A stretch of 64,000 nt of DNA from Actinoplanes sp. TBRC 11911 (GCF_012933445.1 NZ_JABBNC010000041.1:1-64000); one strand, 5' to 3'. Counted from the stretch's first letter, positions 34,300-42,377 are shown. Notes: a model not told the origin generated them from the sequence alone. Numbers and translations are program-made.

Positions 34300-34471
34300 C
34301 ACGCTTCGCGTGGCGGTCAACCCCCGCGCTCGCGGTCAACCCCACGCTTGCGGTCAACCCCACGCTTGCGGTCAACCCCACGCTCGCGGTCAACCCCACG
34401 CTCGCGGTCAACCCCACGCTCGCGGTCAACCCCGCGCTCGCGGTCAAGCCCGCGCTTCGCGTGGCGGTCAA
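34300..34471. repeat. Intergenic 18-nt tandem repeat array flanked by CACGCTTCGCGTG hairpins
   Basis: About eight copies of an 18-nt unit GGTCAACCCCACGCTTGC (variants CTCGC, CCGCG) fill the space after tRNA-Leu. The left edge contains CACGCTTCGCGTG, and the right edge a variant CGCGCTTCGCGTG, each able to fold into a small hairpin and each followed by GCGGTCAA. One frame through the array is open (ALAVNP-type hexapeptides), but it lacks a start with a ribosome-binding site. The rest of 34211-34643 shows nothing else recognisable. Confidence 0.9.
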
Positions 34472-34643
34472 ACTCCTACACGCGGGTTCTGCTCTGAGGG
34501 TCTCGCGGTGGGCGTGGCTGTTCGGTGGGATTGATTCACCCGTAAGGCGACTTGGTGGGGCTGCAAGGCCAAACATCTTGGGTTTGTGGGGGCGGTTAAG
34601 CTCCTCGGGAGATTTTGGCCGCTTGGTGACGGAGTGTCGTGTC

Positions 34644-35462
34644 GTGAGCAGCAGTACCGAACTTGAGGGCAAGCGCAGCGTGCTCGGCGTGCTCGTGAAT
34701 GTGACCAACTACGGCGAGGCGACCGAGCAGATCATCGACGCCGCGCGTGACCATCGGCACTACGCCGTGACCGCGCTGGCGGTGCACGGCGTGATGACCG
34801 GTGTGCAGGACCCCGCGCACAACGCGCGGCTGAACTCGTTCGATCTCGTCACACCCGACGGGCAGCCGGTGCGCTGGGCGCTGAACACCGTGCACCACGC
34901 CGAACTGGCCGACCGCGTGTACGGGCCGACACTGACGCTCAAGGTGGTGGAGCGCGCCGCGGCCGAGGGTCTTCCTATATATCTGTACGGCTCCACCGAT
35001 CCCACCCTCGAACGACTGGTTCCGGCGCTGCAGGAGATGTTCCCGGCGCTGAAGATCGCCGGGGTGGAGGCGTCGAAGTTCCGCTCCTCGCAACCGGGCG
35101 AGCCCGAGGCGATCGCCGAGCGGATCAAGGCGTCCGGTGCCCGTATTGTCCTGGTCGGGCTCGGGTGTCCACGGCAAGAAGTCTTCGCGTACGCCATGCG
35201 TCCGCTTCTTGACATGCCATTGCTCGCGGTCGGCGCCGCATTCGACTACCACGCGGGATTGCTGAAGAACCCGCCCGCCTGGATGCAGAAGTACGCGCTC
35301 GAGTGGCTGTGGCGCCTCGGCCTCGAACCGAAGCGCCTCTGGAAGCGGTATGTGCTGCTCAACCCGGCTTACCTGACCCGGCTCGCGGCGCAGAAGACCG
35401 GCCTGTGGAAGGCCACGCCGCCGGCGCCGGCCACCGAACCGGTGCAGACCTTCGCCGTCTAA
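34644..35462 (+). CDS. WecG/TagA/CpsF family glycosyltransferase
   Basis: 272-aa GT26-family enzyme, which transfers a sugar (N-acetylmannosamine in TagA, ManNAcA in WecG) to a polyprenyl-linked acceptor during wall-polymer or exopolysaccharide synthesis. Family motifs are VTALAVHGVMTG, ARLNSFDLVTPDGQPVRWAL, IYLYGSTDPTLERL, RIVLVGLGCPRQEVFAYAM and VGAAFDYHAGLLKNPPAWMQKYALEWLWRL. The PDGxPxxWA and GxPxQExF motifs are decisive. The GTG at 34644 has GGAG 9-10 nt upstream; the frame continues back through the 18-nt repeat array, which I regard as non-coding. No other polysaccharide genes are adjacent. Confidence 0.9.
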   Translation: MSSSTELEGKRSVLGVLVNVTNYGEATEQIIDAARDHRHYAVTALAVHGVMTGVQDPAHNARLNSFDLVTPDGQPVRWALNTVHHAELADRVYGPTLTLKVVERAAAEGLPIYLYGSTDPTLERLVPALQEMFPALKIAGVEASKFRSSQPGEPEAIAERIKASGARIVLVGLGCPRQEVFAYAMRPLLDMPLLAVGAAFDYHAGLLKNPPAWMQKYALEWLWRLGLEPKRLWKRYVLLNPAYLTRLAAQKTGLWKATPPAPATEPVQTFAV

Positions 35463-35581
35463 CCCCGGCAACCGTTTCGCGCAAAACAATTTCCCACGGG
35501 AGCATTCGCCAACCCCGTAGGGGTAGTGATTCCGGTGATAACCCGGTTTCGCACGCCGACGCTCAGGTGAAGGCTGTCGAT

Positions 35582-36178
35582 GTGGACACCGCAGCGGACC
35601 TCATCCTCGCCGGCGCGCTCGTCGCGGTCTGGCTCACGGCCGGATTGCTCGCCGACGCGCTGCCCCACGCGCGTACGACACGGGAGCTCCGCCGCCGATC
35701 CGGCACCCTGAGATTGCTCGTCGTGATCGGCGCCGCGGTCTTCGTGGCGGTGCCGGTGGTCACCGGCCTGATGCCGGGGGACGCGGCCGCCCCCGCCGCG
35801 GCACTCTTGCCGGCCGTGCCCGCGCTGATCGTGCTGACCGCCGGCCTGCGTCGCCTCACCCAGGTCCACCGGGGCGCCGGAGCGTTCGCCACCGCCCCGC
35901 AGACCCCGGTCCCGCCCGCCCTGCGAGCCGTGGCCGCCCATCCGATGATCATCGTGCCACTGCAGGTCACGGGCTTGGCGAGCATTCTGGGCGTCCCGAT
36001 CGCCGCCCGATTCGTCACGGTGCCCGGCGCCGACCTCGCCGGGTACGGCATCACGCTGGTCGGGGTCGCCGTCATCGCGATCGGCATTCGCGCGGCGGTG
36101 CGGCACAGCAGGTACACGGTGCAGGCCGTCGCACCGATCGGTCACGGCCGTAACCGCGTACCGGTGAAAAGCCGTTAG
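35582..36178 (+). CDS. Multi-pass integral membrane protein, unknown function
   Basis: 198-aa hydrophobic protein with about five predicted helices: DLILAGALVAVWLTAGLLADAL, LLVVIGAAVFVAVPVVTGLM, AAALLPAVPALIVLTAGL, MIIVPLQVTGLASILGVPI and YGITLVGVAVIAIGIRAAV. Short basic loops (HARTTRELRRRSG) suggest the orientation. I use the GTG at 35582 because AGGTGAAGG lies 8 nt upstream; a GTG at 35567 is also possible. The stop overlaps the convergent hypothetical gene by 4 nt. No family is recognised. Confidence 0.65.
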   Translation: MDTAADLILAGALVAVWLTAGLLADALPHARTTRELRRRSGTLRLLVVIGAAVFVAVPVVTGLMPGDAAAPAAALLPAVPALIVLTAGLRRLTQVHRGAGAFATAPQTPVPPALRAVAAHPMIIVPLQVTGLASILGVPIAARFVTVPGADLAGYGITLVGVAVIAIGIRAAVRHSRYTVQAVAPIGHGRNRVPVKSR

Positions 36179-36636
36179 TTCTTTTTCGCTTCCTGCACGT
36201 AAAGCAGCTCCAGAATGGAGCGCGCCGCCTCGAACCAGCGGTCCAGCCACTCCGAGGGCGGCAACGTCCCCCGGGCCGGCAGCTCCAGGAGCAGACCGCG
36301 CAGCAGCGGATGATCCGCCATCGACGCCTCACCCAGGGATACCGACGCGCTCGGGTCCGGCCAGCCCGACGACGGGAAGACCGGCTCGGTCAAGCCCTGC
36401 AGGTCCAGCGACGGCAACTGCGCCGCGCGATCCAGCGGGCTGGTCGGCTCGATGCTGTGCGACCGGCCCGGCGACCTGGTCGGCAATCCCGACGAGCCGC
36501 CCCGGGAGATGATCTCCCCGTCGGTCTCCCCGGACAGGGCGTCCCGCCGGTTCTGCCGGTACGCGCTGACCCCGCCACTGAACCGGTCCTGCGCGGACCC
36601 GGAGCCGTTGCTCAGGTTTTCGGAACCAATCGTCAT
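36175..36636 (-). CDS. Hypothetical protein, 153 aa
   Basis: A soluble protein with a Ser/Gly-rich, apparently disordered N-terminal half (residues 1-75) and a compact C-terminal half: DHPLLRGLLLELPARGTLPPSEWLDRWFEAARSILELLYVQEAKKN, likely helical and amphipathic. No signal peptide or membrane segment. The strong codon bias towards G/C at third positions and the terminal overlap with a real convergent gene support it as coding. No family is recognised. Confidence 0.6.
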   Translation of the reverse strand: MTIGSENLSNGSGSAQDRFSGGVSAYRQNRRDALSGETDGEIISRGGSSGLPTRSPGRSHSIEPTSPLDRAAQLPSLDLQGLTEPVFPSSGWPDPSASVSLGEASMADHPLLRGLLLELPARGTLPPSEWLDRWFEAARSILELLYVQEAKKN

Positions 36637-36737
36637 ATCTGCCTAGCCTCGCTCGCCTCGCTCGTGAGGTATTCGCCCGTTATGCGCGATCTGGTCCGCG
36701 CTTGTGCCGTTCAACGACGCGAGTCCCGAAATGAGTA

Positions 36738-36773
36738 CGGCCGGCTCTCCCGCAGCAGCGAGAGGGCCGGCCG
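36738..36773 (-). terminator. Terminator of the XRE-DUF397 operon
   Basis: CGGCCGGCTCTC (36738-36749) pairs with GAGAG-GG-CCGGCCG (36760-36773), leaving a two-base bulge and a 10-nt loop. It lies 20 nt downstream of the DUF397 stop on the minus strand. Confidence 0.75.
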
Positions 36774-36793
36774 GTTGGAGACGGACTATGAGG

Positions 36794-37018
36794 TCAGAGG
36801 TCGAACTCGCCGTCCTTGGCGCCGCCCACGAAGGCATCCCATTCGGCGGCCGTGAAGATCAACGCCGCCCCGTCGGGGTTCTTCGAGTCGCGGACCGCGA
36901 TCGCCTCGTCGACGAACGCCACTTCCACACAGTTGTCGGAGTTGGGACCGCTACGGGTGCTCTTGAACCACTGCGCCCCGCTCAGGTCGATTCGGAAACC
37001 CTTCGCTTCAACTTCCAC
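36794..37018 (-). CDS. DUF397 domain-containing protein
   Basis: 74-aa DUF397 protein, whose family pattern runs WFKSTRSGPNSDNCVEVAFVDEAIAVRDSKNPDGAALIFTAAEWDAFV: a W-x-KSS/T-type opening, the conserved NCVEVA, the RDSKNP turn and the closing WxxF. Such proteins are the partner or target of the adjacent XRE/DUF5753 regulators in streptomycetes and relatives (BldB-like small proteins belong to this group). The GTG at 37018 has GGAG 5 nt upstream and overlaps the regulator's 3' end by 37 nt, so the two are translationally coupled. Confidence 0.92.
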   Translation of the reverse strand: MEVEAKGFRIDLSGAQWFKSTRSGPNSDNCVEVAFVDEAIAVRDSKNPDGAALIFTAAEWDAFVGGAKDGEFDL

Positions 37019-37863
37019 AATGGCTCCTCTACCAGCAATTCCATCATCTGGGTGGACGCGTCCGGATCGAGTGCCGTCGCTTGGATGGCCTCGAAGATCG
37101 CGTTGTACTTCTCCAGCTCCTCGAACTTCTCCAGAAACAGCCCGCCGGTGGCGTTCTCGGTGAACACCACGTCGGCGTCCCGCTCCTCTTCGAACTCGAG
37201 AATCGCGAACGTGCCATCCATACCGGCATGGGCACCGACATCGAACGGCAAGATCTGCAACGTCACGTTCGGCAGCCGGGCCGCCTCGATCAATCGCCGC
37301 AATTGATCGCGCATGACCTCGTCGCCGCCGACCGGCCGGCTCAACACCGCCTCATCAAGCACCACCCGAAGATCGATCGGATCGTCCGAAGTCAATAACG
37401 ATTGGCGTGCCATGCGGACATGGACACGCTGCTCTATTTCTTCGATGCGGTCACCCAACCGAGCGGCCCGAATCATCGCAATTGCGTACTCTTCGCTCTG
37501 CAACAGTCCGGGGATGACCTGCTGCTCGTACGTGCGGACCGCGCGGGCCGCCGCCTCCAGCCCGACGTACGCCCCGGTCAGAACCGTGGAAAAGGGGTGC
37601 CACCAACCCTTTTGCCGAGCCTCTCGGGCAATCTGGACAAGCTCCATCTTGATCGCATCGTCGACGCCATAAATGTCCAATATGTTCTGCACGTCGGCCG
37701 GGGTCGCACTGGTATGTCCCGTTTCAATTCGGGACACTTTGGACATGGAGCAACCGATTCTCGCCGCCACCGTGTCGATCGTGACGCCGGCCGCCTCGCG
37801 ATGCCGCCGCATCTCGGCTCCGAGCCGCCGCCGGCGAATGGTGGGACTCCGTTGCTGATTCAC
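36982..37863 (-). CDS. XRE-family regulator with DUF5753 domain
   Basis: 293-aa transcriptional regulator. The N-terminal Cro/CI-type helix-turn-helix is visible in LGAEMRRHREAAGVTIDTVAARIGCSMSKVSRIETG. The C-terminal DUF5753 domain contains YEQQVIPGLLQSEEYAIAMI, VHVRMARQSLLT, LPFDVGAHAGMDGTFAILEF and VVFTENATGGLFLE. Members control development and secondary metabolism in actinobacteria together with a DUF397 partner. I place the start at the GTG at 37863 (NQQRSPTIRRRRLG), the usual N-terminus; the ATG at 37887 has no ribosome-binding site. Confidence 0.92.
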   Translation of the reverse strand: MNQQRSPTIRRRRLGAEMRRHREAAGVTIDTVAARIGCSMSKVSRIETGHTSATPADVQNILDIYGVDDAIKMELVQIAREARQKGWWHPFSTVLTGAYVGLEAAARAVRTYEQQVIPGLLQSEEYAIAMIRAARLGDRIEEIEQRVHVRMARQSLLTSDDPIDLRVVLDEAVLSRPVGGDEVMRDQLRRLIEAARLPNVTLQILPFDVGAHAGMDGTFAILEFEEERDADVVFTENATGGLFLEKFEELEKYNAIFEAIQATALDPDASTQMMELLVEEPLWKLKRRVSEST

Positions 37864-37937
37864 GACTTCAGTCTCTCTGTGGATCATTTAACCGTTCAAG
37901 AGAATCTGTACAAGACCAACAATCACGGAAGACTGAC

Positions 37938-37950
37938 ATGCAACTTGCAT
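37938..37950. promoter_or_regulatory. Palindrome in divergent promoter region of the XRE gene
   Basis: ATGCAACTTGCAT is a perfect 13-nt palindrome (6-nt arms, one central base) 75 nt upstream of the regulator start; a half site TGCAA recurs at 37976-37980. It may be an autoregulatory site. The surrounding gap 37864-38239 is less GC-rich than the rest and otherwise holds only promoter-like sequence; the 72-codon minus frame at 37991-38209 is not convincing. Confidence 0.45.
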
Positions 37951-38239
37951 CGATCGCACTCGTGGTGCAATCTTTTCGCTATGGCCCGCGTCACTTACTC
38001 TTGACGGGCGACGCGGACAAGTCTCGGCCGACAACGCCGTTTACGGTGGACCGAACCGACGGTTCGTCCGAGGTGGACTGATCCACTCCGGACGGCACCG
38101 GCGGATCGGTGGCGGTAACGTTCTGCAACGCTTTTTGACGATTGGCACGTGGAGAGCTTGCAAAGACGTTTCGGCCGGGCACACTTAGTGCTTCCGTGTC
38201 AAGGTTCACCCCGAGACGGGTTCTAGGGCAGGAGAAGAC

Positions 38240-38536
38240 GTGCTACCTCGGTCCGGTGATGTCATACACGTGACGAAGGCGGCGAGCGTCCAATTCGCGG
38301 CGCCGATGCTCTTCCGCGTCATCCGGGTCCACGACTGGCCGACATACGACGGCTGGATTTGGCTGGACGGGTATGAGCTCAATACCTCGGGGGATGCGGT
38401 CGAGCGGCGGTCGATCTTCGTTCAGGTAAACGGCCTGCGTGCGGTGGGTAAGGCCCCCGACCCGCGGGCGCGCAACGGCCGTCAGCCCGGCACGGTGCCG
38501 GCGAACGTCCGGTCCCGGCTGCGAACGAATCGCTGA
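38240..38536 (+). CDS. Hypothetical protein, 98 aa
   Basis: Small soluble protein with a probable beta-barrel-like N-terminal part (GDVIHVTKAASVQFAAPMLFRVIRVHDWPTYDGWIWLDGYELNTSGDAVERRSIFVQVNGLRAV) and a basic tail (PRARNGRQPGTVPANVRSRLRTNR). The GTG start at 38240 has GGCAGGAGA at 7-8 nt, a convincing ribosome-binding site. The domain resembles short actinobacterial proteins of unknown function; no role is evident. It ends 3 nt from the convergent PASTA gene. Confidence 0.72.
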   Translation: MLPRSGDVIHVTKAASVQFAAPMLFRVIRVHDWPTYDGWIWLDGYELNTSGDAVERRSIFVQVNGLRAVGKAPDPRARNGRQPGTVPANVRSRLRTNR

Positions 38537-38539
38537 CGC

Positions 38540-39445
38540 TCAGTCGCCGTTCAGCCCGGGCTCTCCGGCCGTCCCGGTTGCCGGTGGCGTCGCCCCTTGC
38601 GCGACCACCAGCGTGATTCTCGTGTCCGGTGGGACCTCCTGCCCCTCCACCGGATCACTGTCGATCACCGTTCCGGGCAACGCGTCGTCGTCACGCAGAA
38701 TGACGTGCCAGCTCAGGCCCATGTTGCTGAGCGCGGTCTCGGCCTCCGGCAACGGGAGCCCCTTGAGCGCCGGGACCGTGATCGCGTTCGTCGCCGGGTT
38801 GGTCGTGGACGGCGACGGAGTCGGCGCGGTCGTGGTCGGCTCGGTCGACGGCGTGGCGCTGGGCGTGAACGTCGGGGTCTGCTGCGTTTGCGTCGGCGCC
38901 GCCGACGGCACGACGGGCGGCGCCGGCGTCTCGTCACCGCCGGAGTTCTGCATGATCAGATAAATACCGACGGCCAGCGCGGCCAGCAGGATCAGCGCGA
39001 TGATGCCGACCACGATCGGCATCCACCAGCGGTCGCGCGGTTCCCGGCCCATCGTGTTCGGCCAGTCGTCGGCGTCTTGATAGGTGGCCGGGTTGGGCGC
39101 GCGCACCTCGGCGCGGCCGGACCACGCCGGGTTCGCCCTGCTGGCGGCCCAGTCGTCGCCGACCGGCGGCATGACCGACGTTTTATTCGTCGCAGGCGGC
39201 AAGGGATCCGCCACGGTTTCGTCATCGGACGGGCGCCTTTTGTCGCCGTACGGGCGGCTTTTGTCGCCGTACGACGGCGCGACGCGGGTTTCGTCATCGG
39301 ACGGCCGCGCGACCCGGGTCTCGTCGCCGGACGGGCCATGCGGCCGAGTGTCGTCTTCCGCCGCAGGGAAGCCGCCGACCCGCGTGGCGTCATCGTCCCT
39401 GTGGCGGGGCGTGAACGGTCGCGTCTCGTCGCGCTCGTCGGACAT
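38540..39445 (-). CDS. Single-pass membrane protein with one PASTA domain
   Basis: 301-aa protein. The cytoplasmic N-terminal half (about residues 1-140) is a charged low-complexity region with repeated acidic-Thr-Arg motifs (DDATRVGG, DDTRPHG, DETRVARP, DDETRVAP, GDKSRPYGDKRRP). A membrane helix (WWMPIVVGIIALILLAALAVGIYLIMQ) is followed by a Pro/Thr linker (PSTEPTTTAPTPSPSTT) and a single PASTA domain: ITVPALKGLPLPEAETALSNMGL... and DPVEGQEVPPDTRITLVVAQG. PASTA domains bind uncrosslinked wall fragments. It has no kinase domain. The repeated Thr after acidic residues could be kinase targets; this is inference only. Confidence 0.85.
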   Translation of the reverse strand: MSDERDETRPFTPRHRDDDATRVGGFPAAEDDTRPHGPSGDETRVARPSDDETRVAPSYGDKSRPYGDKRRPSDDETVADPLPPATNKTSVMPPVGDDWAASRANPAWSGRAEVRAPNPATYQDADDWPNTMGREPRDRWWMPIVVGIIALILLAALAVGIYLIMQNSGGDETPAPPVVPSAAPTQTQQTPTFTPSATPSTEPTTTAPTPSPSTTNPATNAITVPALKGLPLPEAETALSNMGLSWHVILRDDDALPGTVIDSDPVEGQEVPPDTRITLVVAQGATPPATGTAGEPGLNGD

Positions 39446-39588
39446 TGCCGCTCCTCCACGTCATTCACCCGCAGGGGTCAACGTATCCAATCTTGGCGGA
39501 CAAGTGAGCCAGGTGCCGCACAAACCGATATCCACAGGGGCCCGCGACGGATTCGCGGGGCTCGGTGGCTCCCGCTACAGTGCCCGGC

Positions 39589-41655
39589 ATGGCCGATAAG
39601 GGCTGGATCTCACGAGTGGCCACCGCGGCCGGAGCCGCCGCGGGGACGGGTGCCGCCCAACTCGGACTGGGCTACGGCTTGGGCGTCGTCGTCTGGCCAG
39701 TGACCGCGACCACCGACGACAGCGACTGGCTGGGCAGCCTGAGCTGGGCAACGTGGATCACGGCGAGCGCCACGGTCTTCGGCGCGGTCCTGGCCAGCCG
39801 GCTGGGCGGCGCTCCGGCTAAGCGGTGGAGTGGCGCTTGGCGTCTGGCCCTCGCGGCCTCGGCGGCGGCCGGCGCCTTGGTGGCCGTCGCGCTGATCGCG
39901 CTGCCGGCTCGCTCCGCCGTACGCGACGACGCCTTCTCCCCGCAGGTGACAGCCGGCGGATATGCGCTGCTAGGCGTCCTGTTCGGCCTGATCGTGGCGT
40001 ATTTCGCGGTCGCCTCCAAACCGATCGCCGCCAACCTGATGGCCACCGGTGTCCTGCTCTGGGCGTTGGCCATCACCGCGATCGTGGTCGAGCTGGCCTG
40101 GCACCGCGACTCCGCGACATACCTGACGAGCTGGCAGTTCGCCCAGTCCAGCGACGGCGAGCGCTTCGGCACGATCTTCTGGCCAAGCGCGCTGCTGACC
40201 TTGGCCGCGGCCCTCCTCATCGGTGCGATCGCCGTCGCCCCCGCCATCCGCCGCGGCAACCACGGCTTAGGCGCCGCGGTGTCCGGTGTGGTCGGCCCGC
40301 TCCTGGTGGCCGTCGCCTTCCTCGCTCTGGCACCCCGCCTGACCGGCGCGTTAGGCCCGCTCGAGTCGGCCTACTTGATCGCGCCCTACGCCGTGCTGGC
40401 CGGCCTGGCCGGCTCCGCCCTGGCCGTAACCGCCGGCCGAGCAGCAGCAGACCGCCGATCCCGCCGTGCCGGCGCGGCCGGCCCAGACGTGACTAGTCCA
40501 GCCACCGAGACCAGCCGAGACTCTGTGACCAGCCCAGGCTCTGTGACCAGCCCAGGCTCTGTGACCAGCCCACACCCGGTGACCAGCCCAGACGCTCAGG
40601 CCAGCCCCAGCTACGAGGCCGGCCCCGACGCAGTTACCGGCAAGCCACATTCCGCAGCCACTTCGCCATACGACAAATCGGACGACTCCGGCCACAGTGG
40701 TGGATCACCCTCCGCCCAGGCCACCACGTCGCCCCGCGTCGCCCCGCCCAGCCGATCACCGTCGAACCCGTCCGAGGCCGTCGCGGCCAAGCCGCCGACA
40801 GCTCCGGCGGCCGGTCCGCGCGACGTCGACACCGGCTATCAAGCCGATCACGACCGTAGCGATCGGCCCGAGACCGAGGCACCTCGCCAGCGAGGACGGC
40901 TGGCCAGGCTGATCGGTCGAGCAAAGGTCCCGGCCCAACCTTCCGATTCGGCCCGATCAACGGCAGACGCCCAGCCGGTCCTGGACGCGACAACGTCCAT
41001 CGCGGCGCCAGAAAGCCGTGCCGCGGTGACCGCAGCCGAATCAGCGTCCGGTGCATCCGCCGACCCGCGAGGCGCTCTGTCGAGCTCGGCCGCTCCCGAT
41101 AGAACGGATAAATCCGGTAAATCCAGCTCAACGCGTGGTACGGCGCGGCGCGGCACGCCTCCGACTGGCGAACCCGCCGCCCGTTCCACAGCCGCGGAGC
41201 GTCCCGCAGCTGCCGGGCGTCCCGCTGCCACCAGGCGTCCCGCAGCCGCCGAGGATCCTGCGAACACCCGCAGCACCACAAGCGCCCAGGACGCGACGAG
41301 CGCCGGGAGCACGACAAGCGCCCGAGACGCGACAAGCGCCGGGAGCACGACAAGCGCCCGAGACGCGACAAGCGCCGGGAGCACGACAAGCGCCCGAGAC
41401 GCGACAAGCGCCGGGAGCGCCACAAGCGCCCAAGACGCCGGGAGCGCCGGGAGCGCCCGAGACGCGGCGATCGCCCTGGACGCCACGAGTGCCGGGGGTG
41501 CCGACCCGGAGATCGCGGCCGCAGCGCGGCCGAGCCGTGAGCGAGCGCGGAAGGCGACGACCGCTGGTCGTAGGCCGGCGAAGTCGACCATTACGCCGCC
41601 GCCTTCCGAGCCCACAATCGCGCAGATCAACCCGAAGCCTCCGGTGAGCGAGTGA
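39589..41655 (+). CDS. Multi-pass membrane protein with long repetitive Ser/Thr/Ala tail
   Basis: 688-aa protein. The N-terminal 290 residues contain about seven to eight hydrophobic helices (WITASATVFGAVLASRLG, LALAASAAAGALVAVALIAL, YALLGVLFGLIVAYFAVA, ATGVLLWALAITAIVVELAW, ALLTLAAALLIGAIAVA, VVGPLLVAVAFLALAP, YAVLAGLAGSALAVTAG). The remaining 400 residues are low complexity, with SPGSVTSPGSVTSP repeats and a 12-aa TSAGSTTSARDA repeat, probably disordered. The ATG at 39589 has no ribosome-binding site, but a TACAGT hexamer lies 9 nt upstream, which fits a leaderless transcript. Family and function are not recognised; the membrane part is the only portion likely to be conserved. Confidence 0.75.
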   Translation: MADKGWISRVATAAGAAAGTGAAQLGLGYGLGVVVWPVTATTDDSDWLGSLSWATWITASATVFGAVLASRLGGAPAKRWSGAWRLALAASAAAGALVAVALIALPARSAVRDDAFSPQVTAGGYALLGVLFGLIVAYFAVASKPIAANLMATGVLLWALAITAIVVELAWHRDSATYLTSWQFAQSSDGERFGTIFWPSALLTLAAALLIGAIAVAPAIRRGNHGLGAAVSGVVGPLLVAVAFLALAPRLTGALGPLESAYLIAPYAVLAGLAGSALAVTAGRAAADRRSRRAGAAGPDVTSPATETSRDSVTSPGSVTSPGSVTSPHPVTSPDAQASPSYEAGPDAVTGKPHSAATSPYDKSDDSGHSGGSPSAQATTSPRVAPPSRSPSNPSEAVAAKPPTAPAAGPRDVDTGYQADHDRSDRPETEAPRQRGRLARLIGRAKVPAQPSDSARSTADAQPVLDATTSIAAPESRAAVTAAESASGASADPRGALSSSAAPDRTDKSGKSSSTRGTARRGTPPTGEPAARSTAAERPAAAGRPAATRRPAAAEDPANTRSTTSAQDATSAGSTTSARDATSAGSTTSARDATSAGSTTSARDATSAGSATSAQDAGSAGSARDAAIALDATSAGGADPEIAAAARPSRERARKATTAGRRPAKSTITPPPSEPTIAQINPKPPVSE
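41290..41433 (+). repeat. Four 36-nt coding repeats (DATSAGSTTSAR)
   Basis: Four tandem 36-nt units, beginning GACGCGACAAGCGCCGGG in copies 2-4, encode the 12-residue unit DATSAGSTTSAR in the tail of the membrane protein. Copies 2 and 3 are identical; copies 1 and 4 differ by a few bases. Degenerate relatives continue to about 41490. Confidence 0.95.
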
Positions 41656-41874
41656 TGCGTCCCGGCGAGTGGCAACCGGTTCCGCGGCGAAGCCAGAGGA
41701 ACCGGACATTCGGGGCCCGAGCCTCCCGCGCAACGCCGGAGATGTTCCCGCGGGGCGCATCAAGGCGAAATGACAGTGATCTGGTCCTCGCCGCCGCCGA
41801 CGACGTTGCGTTGTCCCGTGCTTTTGGGCGGGAACGGACGGCGGAGCTGGCATGGGACGCATAGCGTTCGGGCG

Positions 41875-42261
41875 GTGACGGAGCGACGTGCGGTTCTCAG
41901 TGGTTCGACCTTTGAAGAACAGATCGGCTATGCCCGGGCGGTCGTCGATGGGGACCGGGTTTACGTGTCGGGGACTACCGGGTTCGACTATGCGGCCATG
42001 ACGATCTCCGCGGACGTCGTCGAGCAGGCCGAGCAGTGCCTCAAGAACATCGAGGCGGCGTTGTCCGAGGCCGGCTGCACGTTCGGGGATGTGGTCCGGG
42101 TGCGGTATCTGCTTCCCGAGCGAGATGACTTCGAGCCGTGCTGGCCGGTGCTCCGGCGCCGCTTCGGGGAGGTGCGGCCCGCCGCGACCATGATGGTGTG
42201 CGGCCTCAGCGACCCACGCATGAAGATCGAGATCGAGGTGGACGCACGCCGCAGGCGCTAG
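41875..42261 (+). CDS. RidA/YjgF-family protein
   Basis: 128-aa Rid-superfamily protein. The first strand region FEEQIGYARAVVDGDRVYVSGTTGFDY and the central EQAEQCLKNIEAALSEAGCTFGDVVRVRYLL match the family. The C-terminal part is RRRFGEVRPAATMMVCGLSDPRMKIEIEVDARR, where the active-site Arg of true RidA enamine deaminases is usually followed by P-A-R-T; here R-P-A-A-T retains the Arg two positions earlier, so activity is uncertain. The GTG at 41875 starts the fold; the upstream open frame has no support. It follows the membrane protein by 220 nt. Confidence 0.88.
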   Translation: MTERRAVLSGSTFEEQIGYARAVVDGDRVYVSGTTGFDYAAMTISADVVEQAEQCLKNIEAALSEAGCTFGDVVRVRYLLPERDDFEPCWPVLRRRFGEVRPAATMMVCGLSDPRMKIEIEVDARRRR

Positions 42262-42305
42262 ACGAGTGTCCTAACGGTCTCTAGTCGCGTGTATATAGCG
42301 CCTAT

Positions 42306-42377
42306 CACGCAGTCGGCGCCGCTCACGCAGTCGGCGCCGCTCACGCAGTCGGCGCCGCTCACGCAGTCGGCGCCGCT
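42306..42377. repeat. Intergenic 18-nt tandem repeat, four perfect copies
   Basis: Four perfect copies of CACGCAGTCGGCGCCGCT, followed by a degenerate fifth, start 45 nt after the RidA stop. Open frames through them give only Thr-Gln-Ser-Ala-Pro-Leu or Arg-rich hexapeptide strings and lack ribosome-binding sites, so I regard the array as non-coding. Confidence 0.93.

Noticed and set aside
34251..34643. N-terminal extension of the glycosyltransferase through the 18-nt repeats
   Set aside because: Family members start near the GTG at 34644, which has its own ribosome-binding site; the extension is repeat-derived.
37991..38209. 72-codon minus-strand frame between the XRE gene and the 98-aa gene
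   Set aside because: Weak start, lower-GC region, no recognisable motif; more likely a promoter region.
42306..42377. Possible CRISPR array
   Set aside because: Units are contiguous with no spacers and no cas genes are in the window; it is a plain tandem repeat. The same applies to the array at 34300-34471.
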